Assembly (NCBI GenBank): GCA_036510655.1
Contig: DATCDQ010000098.1
Coordinates: 15,537 to 79,536, forward strand
Direction of reading: 5' to 3'
Source: Rathayibacter_A sp036510655
Lineage (GTDB): Bacteria; Actinomycetota; Actinomycetes; Actinomycetales; Microbacteriaceae
DNA length: 64,000 bases
Below are positions 9,422 to 19,581 of this stretch, piece by piece. Every line of letters starts with the position of its first letter. The stretch's first letter is position 1. Both the position numbers and the translations under genes were made by a program. The notes beneath the pieces were generated by a model. The model did no database searches. It was not told the DNA's origin and saw nothing but the letters and a program-made list of their open reading frames with translations.

Positions 9422-11863
9422 CTACGGTTCGGTCGTGGCCAGAGCCGCATCGCGGCGGGCGTTGCGTCGAGTAGATTTCGCTGCGCTGTTCTGCCGCCGG
9501 TGATAGCGGAACGACGCGATTCTGCGACGCAACCAGCCCGCCCTGGATGTCGCGAGCGCCACAATCTCGGCCGTCTCCGACCACAGTGCCTCAACTCGCG
9601 AGTGCTCCACGTCGGCCGCGGCGAACACCGCCTCGTCGACCCGACCGGCCAATGGCCGCAAGCCCTGCTCCGGCAGTGCAAGCCCTTGACCCTCTGACTG
9701 TTTCTCTAGCGCGTCAGCAGTCTGCAGCCGGGTGGCCGGCACAGGAAGGCTGAAGCCGAGCTCCGCATACGCATCCGTCAGCTCGTCCCACGACCCGGCG
9801 GCCTGGCGGTCGCCCGGGCCGGCCCTTCGTCGACGCCGGCGCCGACGCCGTTTGAAGGAAGCGATGATCAGCAGCGGCACAAAGTACAGCAGCAATGGAA
9901 GGCCGATCACACCGGCGAGCGCGTATGCCCAAGCGGGAATCTCGAATGCCGGCTTCTTGGCCGGAGGGTTCGAGTCTTTGGTCTTCACCGGGGTCAGCAG
10001 TTCGTCGGTCTTCGGATTGGTCCGGGGAGGTTGACGCACCTGCGGCTGCGGTTGCAGCTTCGGCTTGGTGGTCTGATCCTTCGGCGCGTCGGTCTTGTCC
10101 GGCGTCGGGAAGAACGGCACCCAGCCCACCTTGTCGAATGCAACCTCCACCCAGGCCGTCACGTCGTCTCCGGTCACGCTCGCCCGCGATGTTCCCTTTG
10201 CCTGCGTCGGCTTGAACCCCATCACGACGCGAGCCGGATAGCCGAGGTGGCGTGCCATGAGCGCGAATGCGGACGCATACTGCTCCTGATCGCCGACCAT
10301 CGGCTGCTTCGTGAACAGGTCGGTCATTCGGTCTGCTCCCTCACCGGCACGCGACGGAACCGGATCAGACGCTCGCCCATGGCTGAGGTAGCCGATGGTC
10401 TTGAGCGAACGCTCGATGTTGCGCAGTTTCTGGATGGCGCTGGTCGCCGACCCGGCGTACTCCTCGGCTTTCGCTGACACGACATCTGGCACGTTCGTGA
10501 CCGGCGGCATGGTGATGCGCGCCGGCGGTACGTTGGCAAGCGCCTTGTCACTGAGTGCCTTCTGCGCGGTCACCCCGATCGTGTACTTCATGCCGGGACC
10601 GACTCCGCTGGTGACCGCCGTCGTGCCCGTCGTGGTGTTCACCCGCACGGTGGTGGTGGGGTCCGTGCCTGTATAGCTGTCGAAGTCCAGGGTGGTCACA
10701 TAGCCGAGAGCGGGCAGCCAGACATCATCGTATTTCTGTATCGTGATCGTCGCCGTCGACTGCGCTCCCGGCGTGAACAGCGGCGGCCGCGGAATATCTC
10801 GTCCGAGCAGTTGGAACGTGCCAGAGCCGTCCGTCCGGGTGTCCGGCCCGGCGACACTCCACACGATGCCGTTGTAGCTGTCCATGGTTGCCAGTCGAAT
10901 CAGCTCTCCGCTTTTGACGCCGTCGACCGTGAACAAGTCCGTCTTCTGCAGGTCTTTCGTGTATTCGCGGAACCCGGCGAGGGGGCTCGGATAATTCAGC
11001 GGGTCGAACGGTGGCGTCACCTCTTGCCGAAGCACGTAACGCGATGCTGCCGGCGGCGAGACCAGGGTTCCCAGCAGTGTTCCGACGACGACAGCGCCGA
11101 GTACCACGACTGCCGTTCCGACGATCTTGCGCCGTTTCAGACCGCCGTCCTTCGACACGGCGAGACCACCGGTACGCGCACGTCGCCACCCCAGCCAGAC
11201 GATGGCGCCCGCTGCGAACACAACCCCGCGAACGCCCGCATAGTACGCCTCCCCCGTGCCGAGCAGAATCGCGGCGAGGAACAACGCGGCAGGGCCGATC
11301 AGCAGCACGCTCGAGCGCAACGCGGTGCGCGGCTTTCGTGGGAGCCAGCGCAGAGCCAGCAACACGGTGACCAGCGCGACCAGCCATGAAGCGAAGAACG
11401 GGATCACTGCGATGTAGGGTGGCGCTTGCACGGGCGCCTGCAGGGTGACGGCATCCGACCAGCCGAAGACGGCGCCGAATACCAGGCCGGACAGCGAATC
11501 GACTGACGGCAGAACGCCGTAGAGCGCTTGCGCCGGCATGGTCAGCGGCGTTCCGAACAGAAAATACGATGCCAAGCCGACAGCGACGGTCGTCAACACC
11601 GATAGCCGCAGCAGCGTGCACAACAACGCAACCGCCGCACCGATGACAAGTCCGCCGATGCCGGCGATCAGAAAGCCGTAGTGCCCGAATGCTGGCTCGA
11701 AGCCGATCACGGCCAGCACGCTGAGCACCACCACGACCACGATGTCGACAACGCTGCTGGCGGTGATCGCCACACGCGACGGCGATGATGACACAATGCG
11801 CGGCGCGCCCGTGCCCACCGTGCCCGTGCCCACCGAACCTGTCCCTGTCGAACCCGCGCTCAT
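9422..11863 (-). CDS. Transglutaminase-like membrane protein (DUF3488 type), catalytic Cys and His missing
   Basis: An 813-residue protein with about seven hydrophobic segments in its first ~270 residues, a large extracellular region, another helix (about 640-660) and a cytoplasmic tail beginning with a polyarginine stretch. The transglutaminase core is recognised by GDQEQYASAFALMARHLG, PARVVMGF and AWVEVAFDKVGWVPFFPTP. In active enzymes the first motif reads GDCxxYA and the last HAWVEV; here Gln replaces the nucleophile Cys and Thr replaces the His. It therefore looks like a non-catalytic relative that may bind peptides. The ATG overlaps the DUF58 stop (ATGA). The N-terminus is a Gly/Thr/Ser-rich near-repeat. 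Confidence 0.85.
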   Translation of the reverse strand: MSAGSTGTGSVGTGTVGTGAPRIVSSSPSRVAITASSVVDIVVVVVLSVLAVIGFEPAFGHYGFLIAGIGGLVIGAAVALLCTLLRLSVLTTVAVGLASYFLFGTPLTMPAQALYGVLPSVDSLSGLVFGAVFGWSDAVTLQAPVQAPPYIAVIPFFASWLVALVTVLLALRWLPRKPRTALRSSVLLIGPAALFLAAILLGTGEAYYAGVRGVVFAAGAIVWLGWRRARTGGLAVSKDGGLKRRKIVGTAVVVLGAVVVGTLLGTLVSPPAASRYVLRQEVTPPFDPLNYPSPLAGFREYTKDLQKTDLFTVDGVKSGELIRLATMDSYNGIVWSVAGPDTRTDGSGTFQLLGRDIPRPPLFTPGAQSTATITIQKYDDVWLPALGYVTTLDFDSYTGTDPTTTVRVNTTTGTTAVTSGVGPGMKYTIGVTAQKALSDKALANVPPARITMPPVTNVPDVVSAKAEEYAGSATSAIQKLRNIERSLKTIGYLSHGRASDPVPSRAGEGADRMTDLFTKQPMVGDQEQYASAFALMARHLGYPARVVMGFKPTQAKGTSRASVTGDDVTAWVEVAFDKVGWVPFFPTPDKTDAPKDQTTKPKLQPQPQVRQPPRTNPKTDELLTPVKTKDSNPPAKKPAFEIPAWAYALAGVIGLPLLLYFVPLLIIASFKRRRRRRRRRAGPGDRQAAGSWDELTDAYAELGFSLPVPATRLQTADALEKQSEGQGLALPEQGLRPLAGRVDEAVFAAADVEHSRVEALWSETAEIVALATSRAGWLRRRIASFRYHRRQNSAAKSTRRNARRDAALATTEP

Positions 11864-13152
11864 CGGCCCACTCGCCCCAGCAGTGCGGGCAGGTCGGCCA
11901 GCTTTCCGACGGTCGCGATCATGACGGTCCCGACTTTGCTCAACCGGGAATCCGTGCCGAGCGCCACCTGCACGGCGATCAGTTCGGTGTCCGGTCCGTA
12001 CAAGGTTGAGACGCTGCGTACCTCGTGTGCGTGCGCCCTCGAACCGACCACAAGAATGACCACACTCGGGGCGGGAAGCTTCGCCCCACTCGCCCGCGCG
12101 AAGTCGCGCAACGTCGGATGCGCACGCTCGACCGGCTCGATGCGGCAGGAGTCATCCAGAAACGCGGTGACGGTGCGGTGACGCAGGCGGCCGTACTCCC
12201 ATGCCACGTTCAGTTCGGTTTCCTCGCGGATCACCTGGCAGGCGATCGATGCCATCACAGACACTCCGAGCTCGAACTCGTCGTCAGACGCGTAGTGCCC
12301 GGCCTCAGCACTGTGCAGCAGCAACAGCTGGGAGCGCCGGGTCTCCTGGTACTGGCGCACCATCAGCTGGCCGGTACGGGCCGACGTGCGCCAATGCACG
12401 TTGCGGATGTCGTCGCCGGGCTCATAGGTGCGCAACGCATGAAAGGCAAGATCGCTGTTGGTGATGACCTTGGTGGTCTGACCTTCGAGGTCACGCACCA
12501 GACCGCGTGCCGTTGCGATGAGTCTGGTGGTCTGCGGATGCACGAACAGTTCGATCTGATCACTCCAGCGCATGACGCGGCGGATGATGCCGAGCTGATC
12601 GCCGCGCACCGAGACAGCGGGGCCGGCGAGGATCAGCGCCCTGCGCTGTGTCGGCACGGCGAACAGATCCTCGTTCTCGGCGCCCGGCGTCAGCCTCGGC
12701 ACGATGAATTCGGCCGTGCCCCGCCCGACGGGCAGCTCCATCCTGGTCGGCAGCAGAGTCTTCTTGCCGATGTTGGTGGCGGTCAGTTGTCCCATCGCCC
12801 GATCACCGGCGACCACGCGCCGCGGGTTGAGATCGATCGACACCGCGTAGGTCGAGCGACCGGCCGCGAAGCACAGGGCGACCACGAAACCGGCAAGCAG
12901 CGTGCTTCCGAGAAAGCTGAATTCCGCCCAGCCGAGCAGCCAGCTGACCAAGAACGCTGCGGCAGCAACGCTCAACAGAAGCCAACCGAACGGGCTGACG
13001 GCCCGGAGCGCGGAGCCGGCGAGCCGGTCGATCACGCGCCACAGCGGCATCAGCACGCGCCCGAGCACCGCGAGAGCGCTCACCATGGCACGCCGGAGCT
13101 CCCGCAGCCCGAACAGGGTCTGCGAGTTGCTTTTGGATTCGGCTGCCGACAT
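11860..13152 (-). CDS. DUF58 domain protein (MoxR partner)
   Basis: A 430-residue protein with two hydrophobic helices (about 52-70 and 76-98) and a DUF58 module marked by TYEPGDDIRNVHWRTSARTG, followed by a vWA-like fold. DUF58 proteins are the standard partners of MoxR ATPases and are thought to be remodelled by them. It stands directly between moxR (three bases upstream) and the transglutaminase-like gene (ATGA overlap), the classic order MoxR-DUF58-transglutaminase. The protein probably sits in the membrane with the DUF58 part in the cytoplasm. Its substrate is unknown. Confidence 0.88.
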   Translation of the reverse strand: MSAAESKSNSQTLFGLRELRRAMVSALAVLGRVLMPLWRVIDRLAGSALRAVSPFGWLLLSVAAAAFLVSWLLGWAEFSFLGSTLLAGFVVALCFAAGRSTYAVSIDLNPRRVVAGDRAMGQLTATNIGKKTLLPTRMELPVGRGTAEFIVPRLTPGAENEDLFAVPTQRRALILAGPAVSVRGDQLGIIRRVMRWSDQIELFVHPQTTRLIATARGLVRDLEGQTTKVITNSDLAFHALRTYEPGDDIRNVHWRTSARTGQLMVRQYQETRRSQLLLLHSAEAGHYASDDEFELGVSVMASIACQVIREETELNVAWEYGRLRHRTVTAFLDDSCRIEPVERAHPTLRDFARASGAKLPAPSVVILVVGSRAHAHEVRSVSTLYGPDTELIAVQVALGTDSRLSKVGTVMIATVGKLADLPALLGRVGR

Positions 13153-13155
13153 CGG

Positions 13156-14124
13156 TTACGCGGCCCGGTATGCGGGAGGATTCACCTCGGCGATCGCCCG
13201 CGCGACGATGTCCTGCGCGGTGACTCCGGAGAACTCGGATTCCGGGTCGACGATGATGCGGTGGGCGAGCACCGGGATGGCCAACTCGCGGATGTCGTCG
13301 GGCGTCGCATACGTGCGCCCGGATGCGATCGCCCAGGTCTTGATAGCGCGCGCGAGCGCGAGCGCGCCGCGGATGCTGACGCCCAGCGCGGCATCCTTGT
13401 CGGCACGCGTCGCTGAGACGAGTTCGCTCAGGTAGCCCATGACGGACGCGTCGACGTGGACCTCCGAAGCCAGTTGGGACATGCTCACGACGGACTCAGC
13501 GGCGATGATCGGCTGGATCGAGGATGCGCGGGCGCGGTTGGACGCATCCATCAGCAGGTCGACGGTCGTGGCGTGATCCGGATAGCCGAGAGAGGTCTTG
13601 ATCAAGAAGCGGTCCAACTGCGCCTCCGGCAGGGAATAGGTGCCCGCCTGTTCGATCGGGTTCTGCGTGGCTATGACGATGAACGGAGCGCCGACCGAAT
13701 GGCCGACGCCGTCCACTGTGACCGCGCCCTCCTCCATCACCTCGAGCAGGGCGGACTGCGTCTTCGGGCTGGCTCGGTTGATCTCGTCCGCAAGCACGAC
13801 AGAAGCGAAGATCGGGCCGGGGTGGAACTCGAATCGGCCGTTGGACTGGTCGTAGATCGTCACGCCGGTCACGTCGGACGGCAGGAGGTCCGGCGTGAAC
13901 TGGATGCGCGATTGCGTTCCGTCCACCGTGTTCGCCAACGCCTTGGCCAGCACCGTCTTGCCGGTGCCCGGCACGTCTTCCAACAGCACGTGCCCGTTGG
14001 AGAGCATCGCCGTGACGACCAGGCGGATGCTGTGCTCCTTGCCTAGGATCGCCTTGTCGACATTGCCGACAAGCTGCGTGAACGCACCGGCGAACCAGTC
14101 TGCCTGCTCTTGTGTTACGGGCAT
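13156..14124 (-). CDS. MoxR family AAA+ ATPase
   Basis: A 322-residue ATPase. Walker A is VPGTGKT (residues 51-57), Walker B is VVLADEINRA, and the sensor region reads IATQNPIEQAGTYSLPEAQLDRF, which defines the MoxR family (AAA_3). I start at the ATG at 14124, before PVTQEQADWF, because GAGGA lies seven bases upstream; the longer open frame would extend into the end of the Ig-like gene's coding region. MoxR proteins act as chaperones that mature or activate partner complexes, here presumably the DUF58 and transglutaminase-like proteins encoded next. Confidence 0.93.
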   Translation of the reverse strand: MPVTQEQADWFAGAFTQLVGNVDKAILGKEHSIRLVVTAMLSNGHVLLEDVPGTGKTVLAKALANTVDGTQSRIQFTPDLLPSDVTGVTIYDQSNGRFEFHPGPIFASVVLADEINRASPKTQSALLEVMEEGAVTVDGVGHSVGAPFIVIATQNPIEQAGTYSLPEAQLDRFLIKTSLGYPDHATTVDLLMDASNRARASSIQPIIAAESVVSMSQLASEVHVDASVMGYLSELVSATRADKDAALGVSIRGALALARAIKTWAIASGRTYATPDDIRELAIPVLAHRIIVDPESEFSGVTAQDIVARAIAEVNPPAYRAA

Positions 14125-14191
14125 GGGATTCCTCTTTCTCTGGCTTGCTGCGGTGGCGGAAACTGCGGATTCAGGCACGCGATCGGCATGG

Positions 14192-17100
14192 CTATTGCCG
14201 GAAATCCGCGACGTTGCTGTAGACGCCGTCAACCGACACATAAGTGCCCGCGTACCCGCAGTTGAACTGCGACTGATTCTGCGAAGTCATCGACCCGCTG
14301 CCGCTTGAGTTCGCCGTAACCGAGTCGATGTAGCCTGCCCACCCGTTGCAGTAGTACTTGACCGTGTGGCTGCCCGGCGTGAAGTGCTGGATCGAGACGT
14401 TGTAGTAGAAGCATCCGCTCTGGCACGTTCCGGAGTAGACCGGCCCAGCACCCTTCGAGATGGTGACGGACGGTGTCGGTGGGGGCGGGTTCGGCACGGA
14501 CTGCGTGTTCGAGGCGGCCGACCAATCGCTCCAGAGTCCGCCCTGGTTCTTGACCCGGACCTGCACGGAGTAGTTGCCGGCGGTCATTCCGCTGCGGGAT
14601 GCACTGGTGCCGGTGGTCTGACCGGTGACGCCGTTGCTGAGCTGCCATTCGTAGGTCTGGATCGGGCCACCCGAATTGCTCGGCGGACTCCACGTCCAGC
14701 TCAGCGTTCCGTTCGGGGAGTTTCCGCTCTCGCGCAGGGACGGCGCCGCCAAGGTGGAGGGCTTTCCCCAGGTGGTGACCGAGTTGCTCGCGCTCGATTG
14801 CGCACTCCATCCGTCTGCATTGTGTGCCGCGACGGTGAACGTGTACGCCTTGCCGTCGGTCACGCTGATCGTCGAGGTGCCAATGCCGGAAGGAGATGCG
14901 ACAACGCTGCCGCCGGAGTAGATGCGATAGCCGTCGATCGCCTTGCCGTTGTTCGCCGGCGCACGGGGGATGGTGACGTTGATCTTCGAGTCGCCGTTCG
15001 CGGCCGCAACCGGCGCATCGGGCGTGGCCGGAACGTCGTGGATCGTCACCTGATATTCACCGGTGGCGACGCGCTTCGGATCCTTGGTGGCATCCTGAAC
15101 CGTGTAATCGACGGTCACGACGCCGATGGAGGCACCGGAATCCGCCGCAACGGTGATCGATGACCCGGTGTAGGTGACGGTGGCGCCGCTTGGCCCGTTC
15201 ACCTGTGTCGCCTTCGTGATCGTCAGCGGTGTGCTGGGGAACGGGTTCACCCAATAGCTACTGCCGACCGCGTTTGCGAGCGTCTTCGATGTGCCGCGCT
15301 GGATCTCGTTCTGCTGCGGTGGATTCTTCTGCGATGCGATCGGCCGCTGCGAACTGACCACCTTGACGTTGACGGACCCCGGGATCTGGAACGTGCCGGA
15401 GTTCACGGTGAAGGTCAGGGTATCGGTCGCACCGGGTTGGGTGCCGAGCGGTGCGGACACCGTGACCGTTGACCCGCTCAGGCTCGCCGACACGGCGGGG
15501 TTCGGATTCGCGAACCCGGTGTAGGTCAGCTTGCTGAGAATGGCCGGGTTCGGATGATAGCTCGACGCGCGCAGGTCGACGGTGGTCGCAGCTTCGCCCG
15601 GCTGCACCTCCACCGTCGGCGGGGTGAAGGTCGGCGGCACATCCGACTGGTCGGGATTGCCGATGGTCAGCGGGAGAACGAGCGAGGTGATGCGATCCCG
15701 GCTCTGGCCCGGATCGCGACCGTCATCGACCTTGAAGGTCACCGCCGCCGGCCCGCGGTAGCCCTTCGCCCCCGTGAACGTAATTGTCTGGTCGCTTGCG
15801 AATGCGGACCTGCCGTCGCTGTTCGTCGCGCTGGCAGCCGTCAGCTTGCTGCTGCGGCCCGACGGGACGTCGATGATGTCGGAGAGCTTCCACGATTTCG
15901 TGCCGCCGCTTTGAACGATCTGCTCCGGCAGTCCCGGCTTGATCCTCGGCGGCGCCGTGGCGTTGCCTCTCGCAGGCACGACGATGAACGCGTCGGCGCC
16001 GAGTCCGGTCTGCGGGTCGGTGAGCGTGTAGGTGATCGCCATCCGCGAATTGCCGGGGCGAACGGTCACGGTTCCGTCACTTCCGACGGAGCCGGCCGAG
16101 GCGTTTGCTCCCGTGAGCGATACCTGCAGGTCGTCAATGATGCCCGACGGGTTCGTTGCCCCGTCGCGCACAGTGACCTTCACCGAGGTCTTATCGGCGA
16201 CCTGCTCTGGCTCGAGCACCTGGTCGATCGCCGTGGGATACTGCGGCTTCGCATTCTTGTCGACGATCACCTGAACGAACGCACTGGCCTGGCCGCCCTG
16301 ACCGTTCGTGATCTGATAGCGCACCAGGTACACGCCCTCAGTGGCGGGGACCGTCACCAGCACGAACTTGCCGTACGTGCGAGCCTTGAGGCCTGGATCG
16401 ATGTTGAGCAGCTTCTTCTGCAGCGAGATCGTGTAGCCGTTTGGATCCGAGTCGTTGTCGAGCACTGGAACAGATGCCGTCTTGCCCGGCTTGACCTCGA
16501 TCGTGTCGTTCACGGCGATCGGTGGCTGACTGGTGTCCGGCCGTTTGATCACGCCGACGGAGACGATGCCGGTCCCCTCTTTGCCGTAGGTGTCCTTGAC
16601 CCTGTAGCTGAACGTGTCTGTGCCGGCTGAATCCGGATACGCCTGGTAGCTGAACGAGGTGCTGTCCGACGCTGTGATCCGGCCCAGCGTCGGCTGTGAC
16701 GAAATCCCGTCGAGGGTCACAGAGTCACCGTCCGGGTCGATGCCGTTCAACGGCACGGTCACGGGGATCGTCGACCCGGCGAACGCGCGCACCGTCAGCG
16801 GCCCGGGGTTCGGCGCCCGATCGCTTCCGTTGTCGAGGGCCGTCACCACGAACGTGAGGGTCGCTTGTGCCTGCTGACCGTATTTGTCGGTGATGCCGTA
16901 CACCACCGAATATTGCCCCGGCTGTTTCGGCGCCTGATAGCGCACGAGCTTGCCACTGACGAATACCGTGGATCCCTGGCCCGCTTTACTCGTATCGTGA
17001 AGTTTAGGGTCGAGCGTGAACGGTTCGTTGTCCGGCGAATAGTCGTTGTCCATCACGGAAACGCTCGCAATGTCGCCTGCTCGCACCGTGGCGGTGTCGT

Positions 17101-19477
17101 CGACGGCGACCGGCGGCTGATGCGTGACGAGTGGCGCAATCGGCACGACGGTGATCCCGGCCGTCGCCGAGCCCGGGCCGTCCGAAACGGTGTACTCCAG
17201 CTGCACCTGCTTCGACAACACGGTGGGCGCCGTGATCTTCACGACGGCGTTGTCGAGAACTTCGACGTTCAGATCGCTCGCGTCTGCGCTCTTGGTCACC
17301 GAGCGAACCACCAGCACGCGGCCGGACGGCGACGAGTCATTGTCGAGCACGTTGACGGTCGTCGACTCGCCCGGGCGCAGATACGCCGTGTCTTGCACCG
17401 CAATCGGGGGCGCAGTCAGCGCGGCGTTGCCCAGCACATTCACCCTGATCAAGCCGACCGTCGTCTTCGAGCCTGCTCCGAGCGTGTATTTGACGTAATA
17501 TTCCCCGGGCTGGTTCGAGAGCACTGTGACGGTCTGCTTGTCTGTGTCGGTGACGACGCTCGCATTCCCGCCGCCGTCGACGGCCGCTCCGACGAGGCCC
17601 AGCGGTTCTCCGGACGGCGATGCGTCATTCGCGAGAGGGTGGATCACGATCGGCGCGCCTGCAAATCCGCTGCCGAAGTCCGGCACGGCCACGGGGTCGA
17701 GTGTTCCAGCGGGATGCACGGTGATCAGCAGGCTGCCGGTTGCGCTGAGAGTGCCGTCCGATACCGTGAATTTCACTTCTTTCGACCCCGTCTGCCCCGT
17801 TTTGCTCGTGAACGTCACGTAGCCGTCCGGGGTGAACTGCACTCCGTCATCCGTTGTCGATGACGCGTTGAGCAGGTAGATTCCATCGCCGTCCGGGTCG
17901 ATCCAGTCGTTCAGCACGTTGTAGCTGACCGACTGGCCGACCTCGGCGTCGGCGGTGCTCGTGCGGGTGGCCACCGGCGCGGCGTTCTGGTCGAGCGGGT
18001 GGATGGTGACGTTGACCTGTGCGGACGCGGTTCCACCGCGTCCGTCGTCGATGGTGTACCGGAACGACACCGTGCCCGCAACGGCATGCGCGGGGGTGAA
18101 TTGGATCGCGCGTCCTCCCTCGATGACGTCGAGTCTGCCCTGCGTTGTGGGGATCGCAGTGACCTCGGTGATGGTGAGCACGTCTCCATCCGGGTCGGTG
18201 TCGTTCGCCAACACGGGCAGCACGGTCGTGCGGTTCGGCCGCGCGCCGAAATTATCGTCGACGGCCACGGGCGGATGATTGATAGCCGTCCGATGCGCCA
18301 GCGTGTCTTCGAAGGATTGCAAGACGGGCTTCTCCTGCCCGTTGTTGCCCTGCACCGTCGTCTCGCTCGGTTTCAGCATCGCCCAGTTCTGCACCAGTTG
18401 CATGTTCGACGACACCACCCAGGCGTTGCCGTCCCGCAGATTGTTCAGAGCGATGACACTGTGGTTGACCCGGAATTCAAGATCATCGCCGGTGACCGGT
18501 TGGTCGATACTCATCGATTTCGATGGCGCGTTGTCGCAGGAGTACAGGTACCGGCTCGCGCCCGCCCAGGCGCCGTACGCGCATCCGTTCAGCCAGACCG
18601 GCGCAGAGAGACCCTGGGCGTCCGTCACGGCCGTAGAGATGCCGGCAGATACCTGCGTGACGGAACCACCGCCCAGGGGCACCTTCAACAGACCGGAACC
18701 GGATGCCACGAGGGCGTACGTGTTGTCCTCGCCGGGCTGCTGAACGCGCAGGCCCTTCCGAGGCAAAGCGATCGCAGAACCGTCCTGTTTTACGAGGCGA
18801 TTGCCATCGGTGTCCAGCACGACGGGATGATCCCCCACCGCGGACAGCTGATAGTGCTTCACCGGTGCGAAACTCGCGCGCTGCGCCTGCGCCCCCGGGT
18901 GATCGACGGTGACCAGTTGCTTCTGTGCGGGGGAATCCGCAAACGTGATGCCCGACTTGCTGACGACGACCTGCGCGCCCTGTCCCAGCTTCGCATCGGG
19001 CTTCGTCTTGGATTGGTCGAAGTTGATCCGAGCGCTGGCATCGAGAACCCACAACGAGCCCGCCGGGGAGAGCACAGCGAGGGTGTTGCCGCCGTACGAA
19101 ACGTGTGAATTCGGCGGCACGGCGAAACGATCGACGAGTGTCACGTAGGCGGGGTCGATGCGTTCGACGACACCGTGCGCCGCATCCGTCAAGAAGTATG
19201 CCGAGCTATCCTGCAGGACGTCCAGTTTGTTCGATTCGCCTGCGACCGACGCGTCCAACTCGCCGATCTGATGATTCAGACGCCCGGCAAGGAGCTTCTC
19301 ACCGTTCGTGACCCAGACGTCCCGCGTATCGAGGTTCACGTCTTTGACGGGAAAGCCCTTGTGCAGCACGGCAGCGGTCAGGGGCACGCCGACGAGCACG
19401 GCGAGCGCGACAATCGATGCGACGGCCTTGCGACCGCGCAACCACGTCGGCATCATCCCCACTGAACGGACCCCCAT
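14192..19477 (-). CDS. Large surface protein: membrane anchor, propeller-like domain, Ig-like repeats, FN3 domains
   Basis: 1761 residues. One N-terminal transmembrane helix (about 19-38) is followed by a region to ~370 with repeating short beta motifs, probably a propeller. Then come about eleven Ig/cadherin-like repeats, seven of which share the shape PPVAVDDxxxxxPGxxxxxxVLxNDxDPDGD. Two fibronectin type III domains follow (near 1480-1660) and a C-terminal module with paired cysteines (TCQSGCFYY, KYYCNGW, FNCGYAG). It should reach out of the membrane into or beyond the cell wall. It lies inside the kinase/FHA/MoxR block, 67 bp before moxR. No LPXTG motif is seen. Function is unknown; adhesion or cell-wall sensing are possible. 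Confidence 0.88.
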   Translation of the reverse strand: MGVRSVGMMPTWLRGRKAVASIVALAVLVGVPLTAAVLHKGFPVKDVNLDTRDVWVTNGEKLLAGRLNHQIGELDASVAGESNKLDVLQDSSAYFLTDAAHGVVERIDPAYVTLVDRFAVPPNSHVSYGGNTLAVLSPAGSLWVLDASARINFDQSKTKPDAKLGQGAQVVVSKSGITFADSPAQKQLVTVDHPGAQAQRASFAPVKHYQLSAVGDHPVVLDTDGNRLVKQDGSAIALPRKGLRVQQPGEDNTYALVASGSGLLKVPLGGGSVTQVSAGISTAVTDAQGLSAPVWLNGCAYGAWAGASRYLYSCDNAPSKSMSIDQPVTGDDLEFRVNHSVIALNNLRDGNAWVVSSNMQLVQNWAMLKPSETTVQGNNGQEKPVLQSFEDTLAHRTAINHPPVAVDDNFGARPNRTTVLPVLANDTDPDGDVLTITEVTAIPTTQGRLDVIEGGRAIQFTPAHAVAGTVSFRYTIDDGRGGTASAQVNVTIHPLDQNAAPVATRTSTADAEVGQSVSYNVLNDWIDPDGDGIYLLNASSTTDDGVQFTPDGYVTFTSKTGQTGSKEVKFTVSDGTLSATGSLLITVHPAGTLDPVAVPDFGSGFAGAPIVIHPLANDASPSGEPLGLVGAAVDGGGNASVVTDTDKQTVTVLSNQPGEYYVKYTLGAGSKTTVGLIRVNVLGNAALTAPPIAVQDTAYLRPGESTTVNVLDNDSSPSGRVLVVRSVTKSADASDLNVEVLDNAVVKITAPTVLSKQVQLEYTVSDGPGSATAGITVVPIAPLVTHQPPVAVDDTATVRAGDIASVSVMDNDYSPDNEPFTLDPKLHDTSKAGQGSTVFVSGKLVRYQAPKQPGQYSVVYGITDKYGQQAQATLTFVVTALDNGSDRAPNPGPLTVRAFAGSTIPVTVPLNGIDPDGDSVTLDGISSQPTLGRITASDSTSFSYQAYPDSAGTDTFSYRVKDTYGKEGTGIVSVGVIKRPDTSQPPIAVNDTIEVKPGKTASVPVLDNDSDPNGYTISLQKKLLNIDPGLKARTYGKFVLVTVPATEGVYLVRYQITNGQGGQASAFVQVIVDKNAKPQYPTAIDQVLEPEQVADKTSVKVTVRDGATNPSGIIDDLQVSLTGANASAGSVGSDGTVTVRPGNSRMAITYTLTDPQTGLGADAFIVVPARGNATAPPRIKPGLPEQIVQSGGTKSWKLSDIIDVPSGRSSKLTAASATNSDGRSAFASDQTITFTGAKGYRGPAAVTFKVDDGRDPGQSRDRITSLVLPLTIGNPDQSDVPPTFTPPTVEVQPGEAATTVDLRASSYHPNPAILSKLTYTGFANPNPAVSASLSGSTVTVSAPLGTQPGATDTLTFTVNSGTFQIPGSVNVKVVSSQRPIASQKNPPQQNEIQRGTSKTLANAVGSSYWVNPFPSTPLTITKATQVNGPSGATVTYTGSSITVAADSGASIGVVTVDYTVQDATKDPKRVATGEYQVTIHDVPATPDAPVAAANGDSKINVTIPRAPANNGKAIDGYRIYSGGSVVASPSGIGTSTISVTDGKAYTFTVAAHNADGWSAQSSASNSVTTWGKPSTLAAPSLRESGNSPNGTLSWTWSPPSNSGGPIQTYEWQLSNGVTGQTTGTSASRSGMTAGNYSVQVRVKNQGGLWSDWSAASNTQSVPNPPPPTPSVTISKGAGPVYSGTCQSGCFYYNVSIQHFTPGSHTVKYYCNGWAGYIDSVTANSSGSGSMTSQNQSQFNCGYAGTYVSVDGVYSNVADFRQ

Positions 19478-19581
19478 CGACCGGGGCCGCGTCGCAACCC
19501 GTCAGAAAACCGAACCAACGCTAACACGCCCGCGTTCGTGGGTCGAACGGCCGGTCGGGCGGCGCTCTCAATCGGGCTCCG

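Noticed and set aside
12025..19108. Plus-strand open frames opposite DUF58, MoxR and the Ig-like gene
   Set aside because: Same shadow pattern; the minus-strand proteins have clear motifs throughout.
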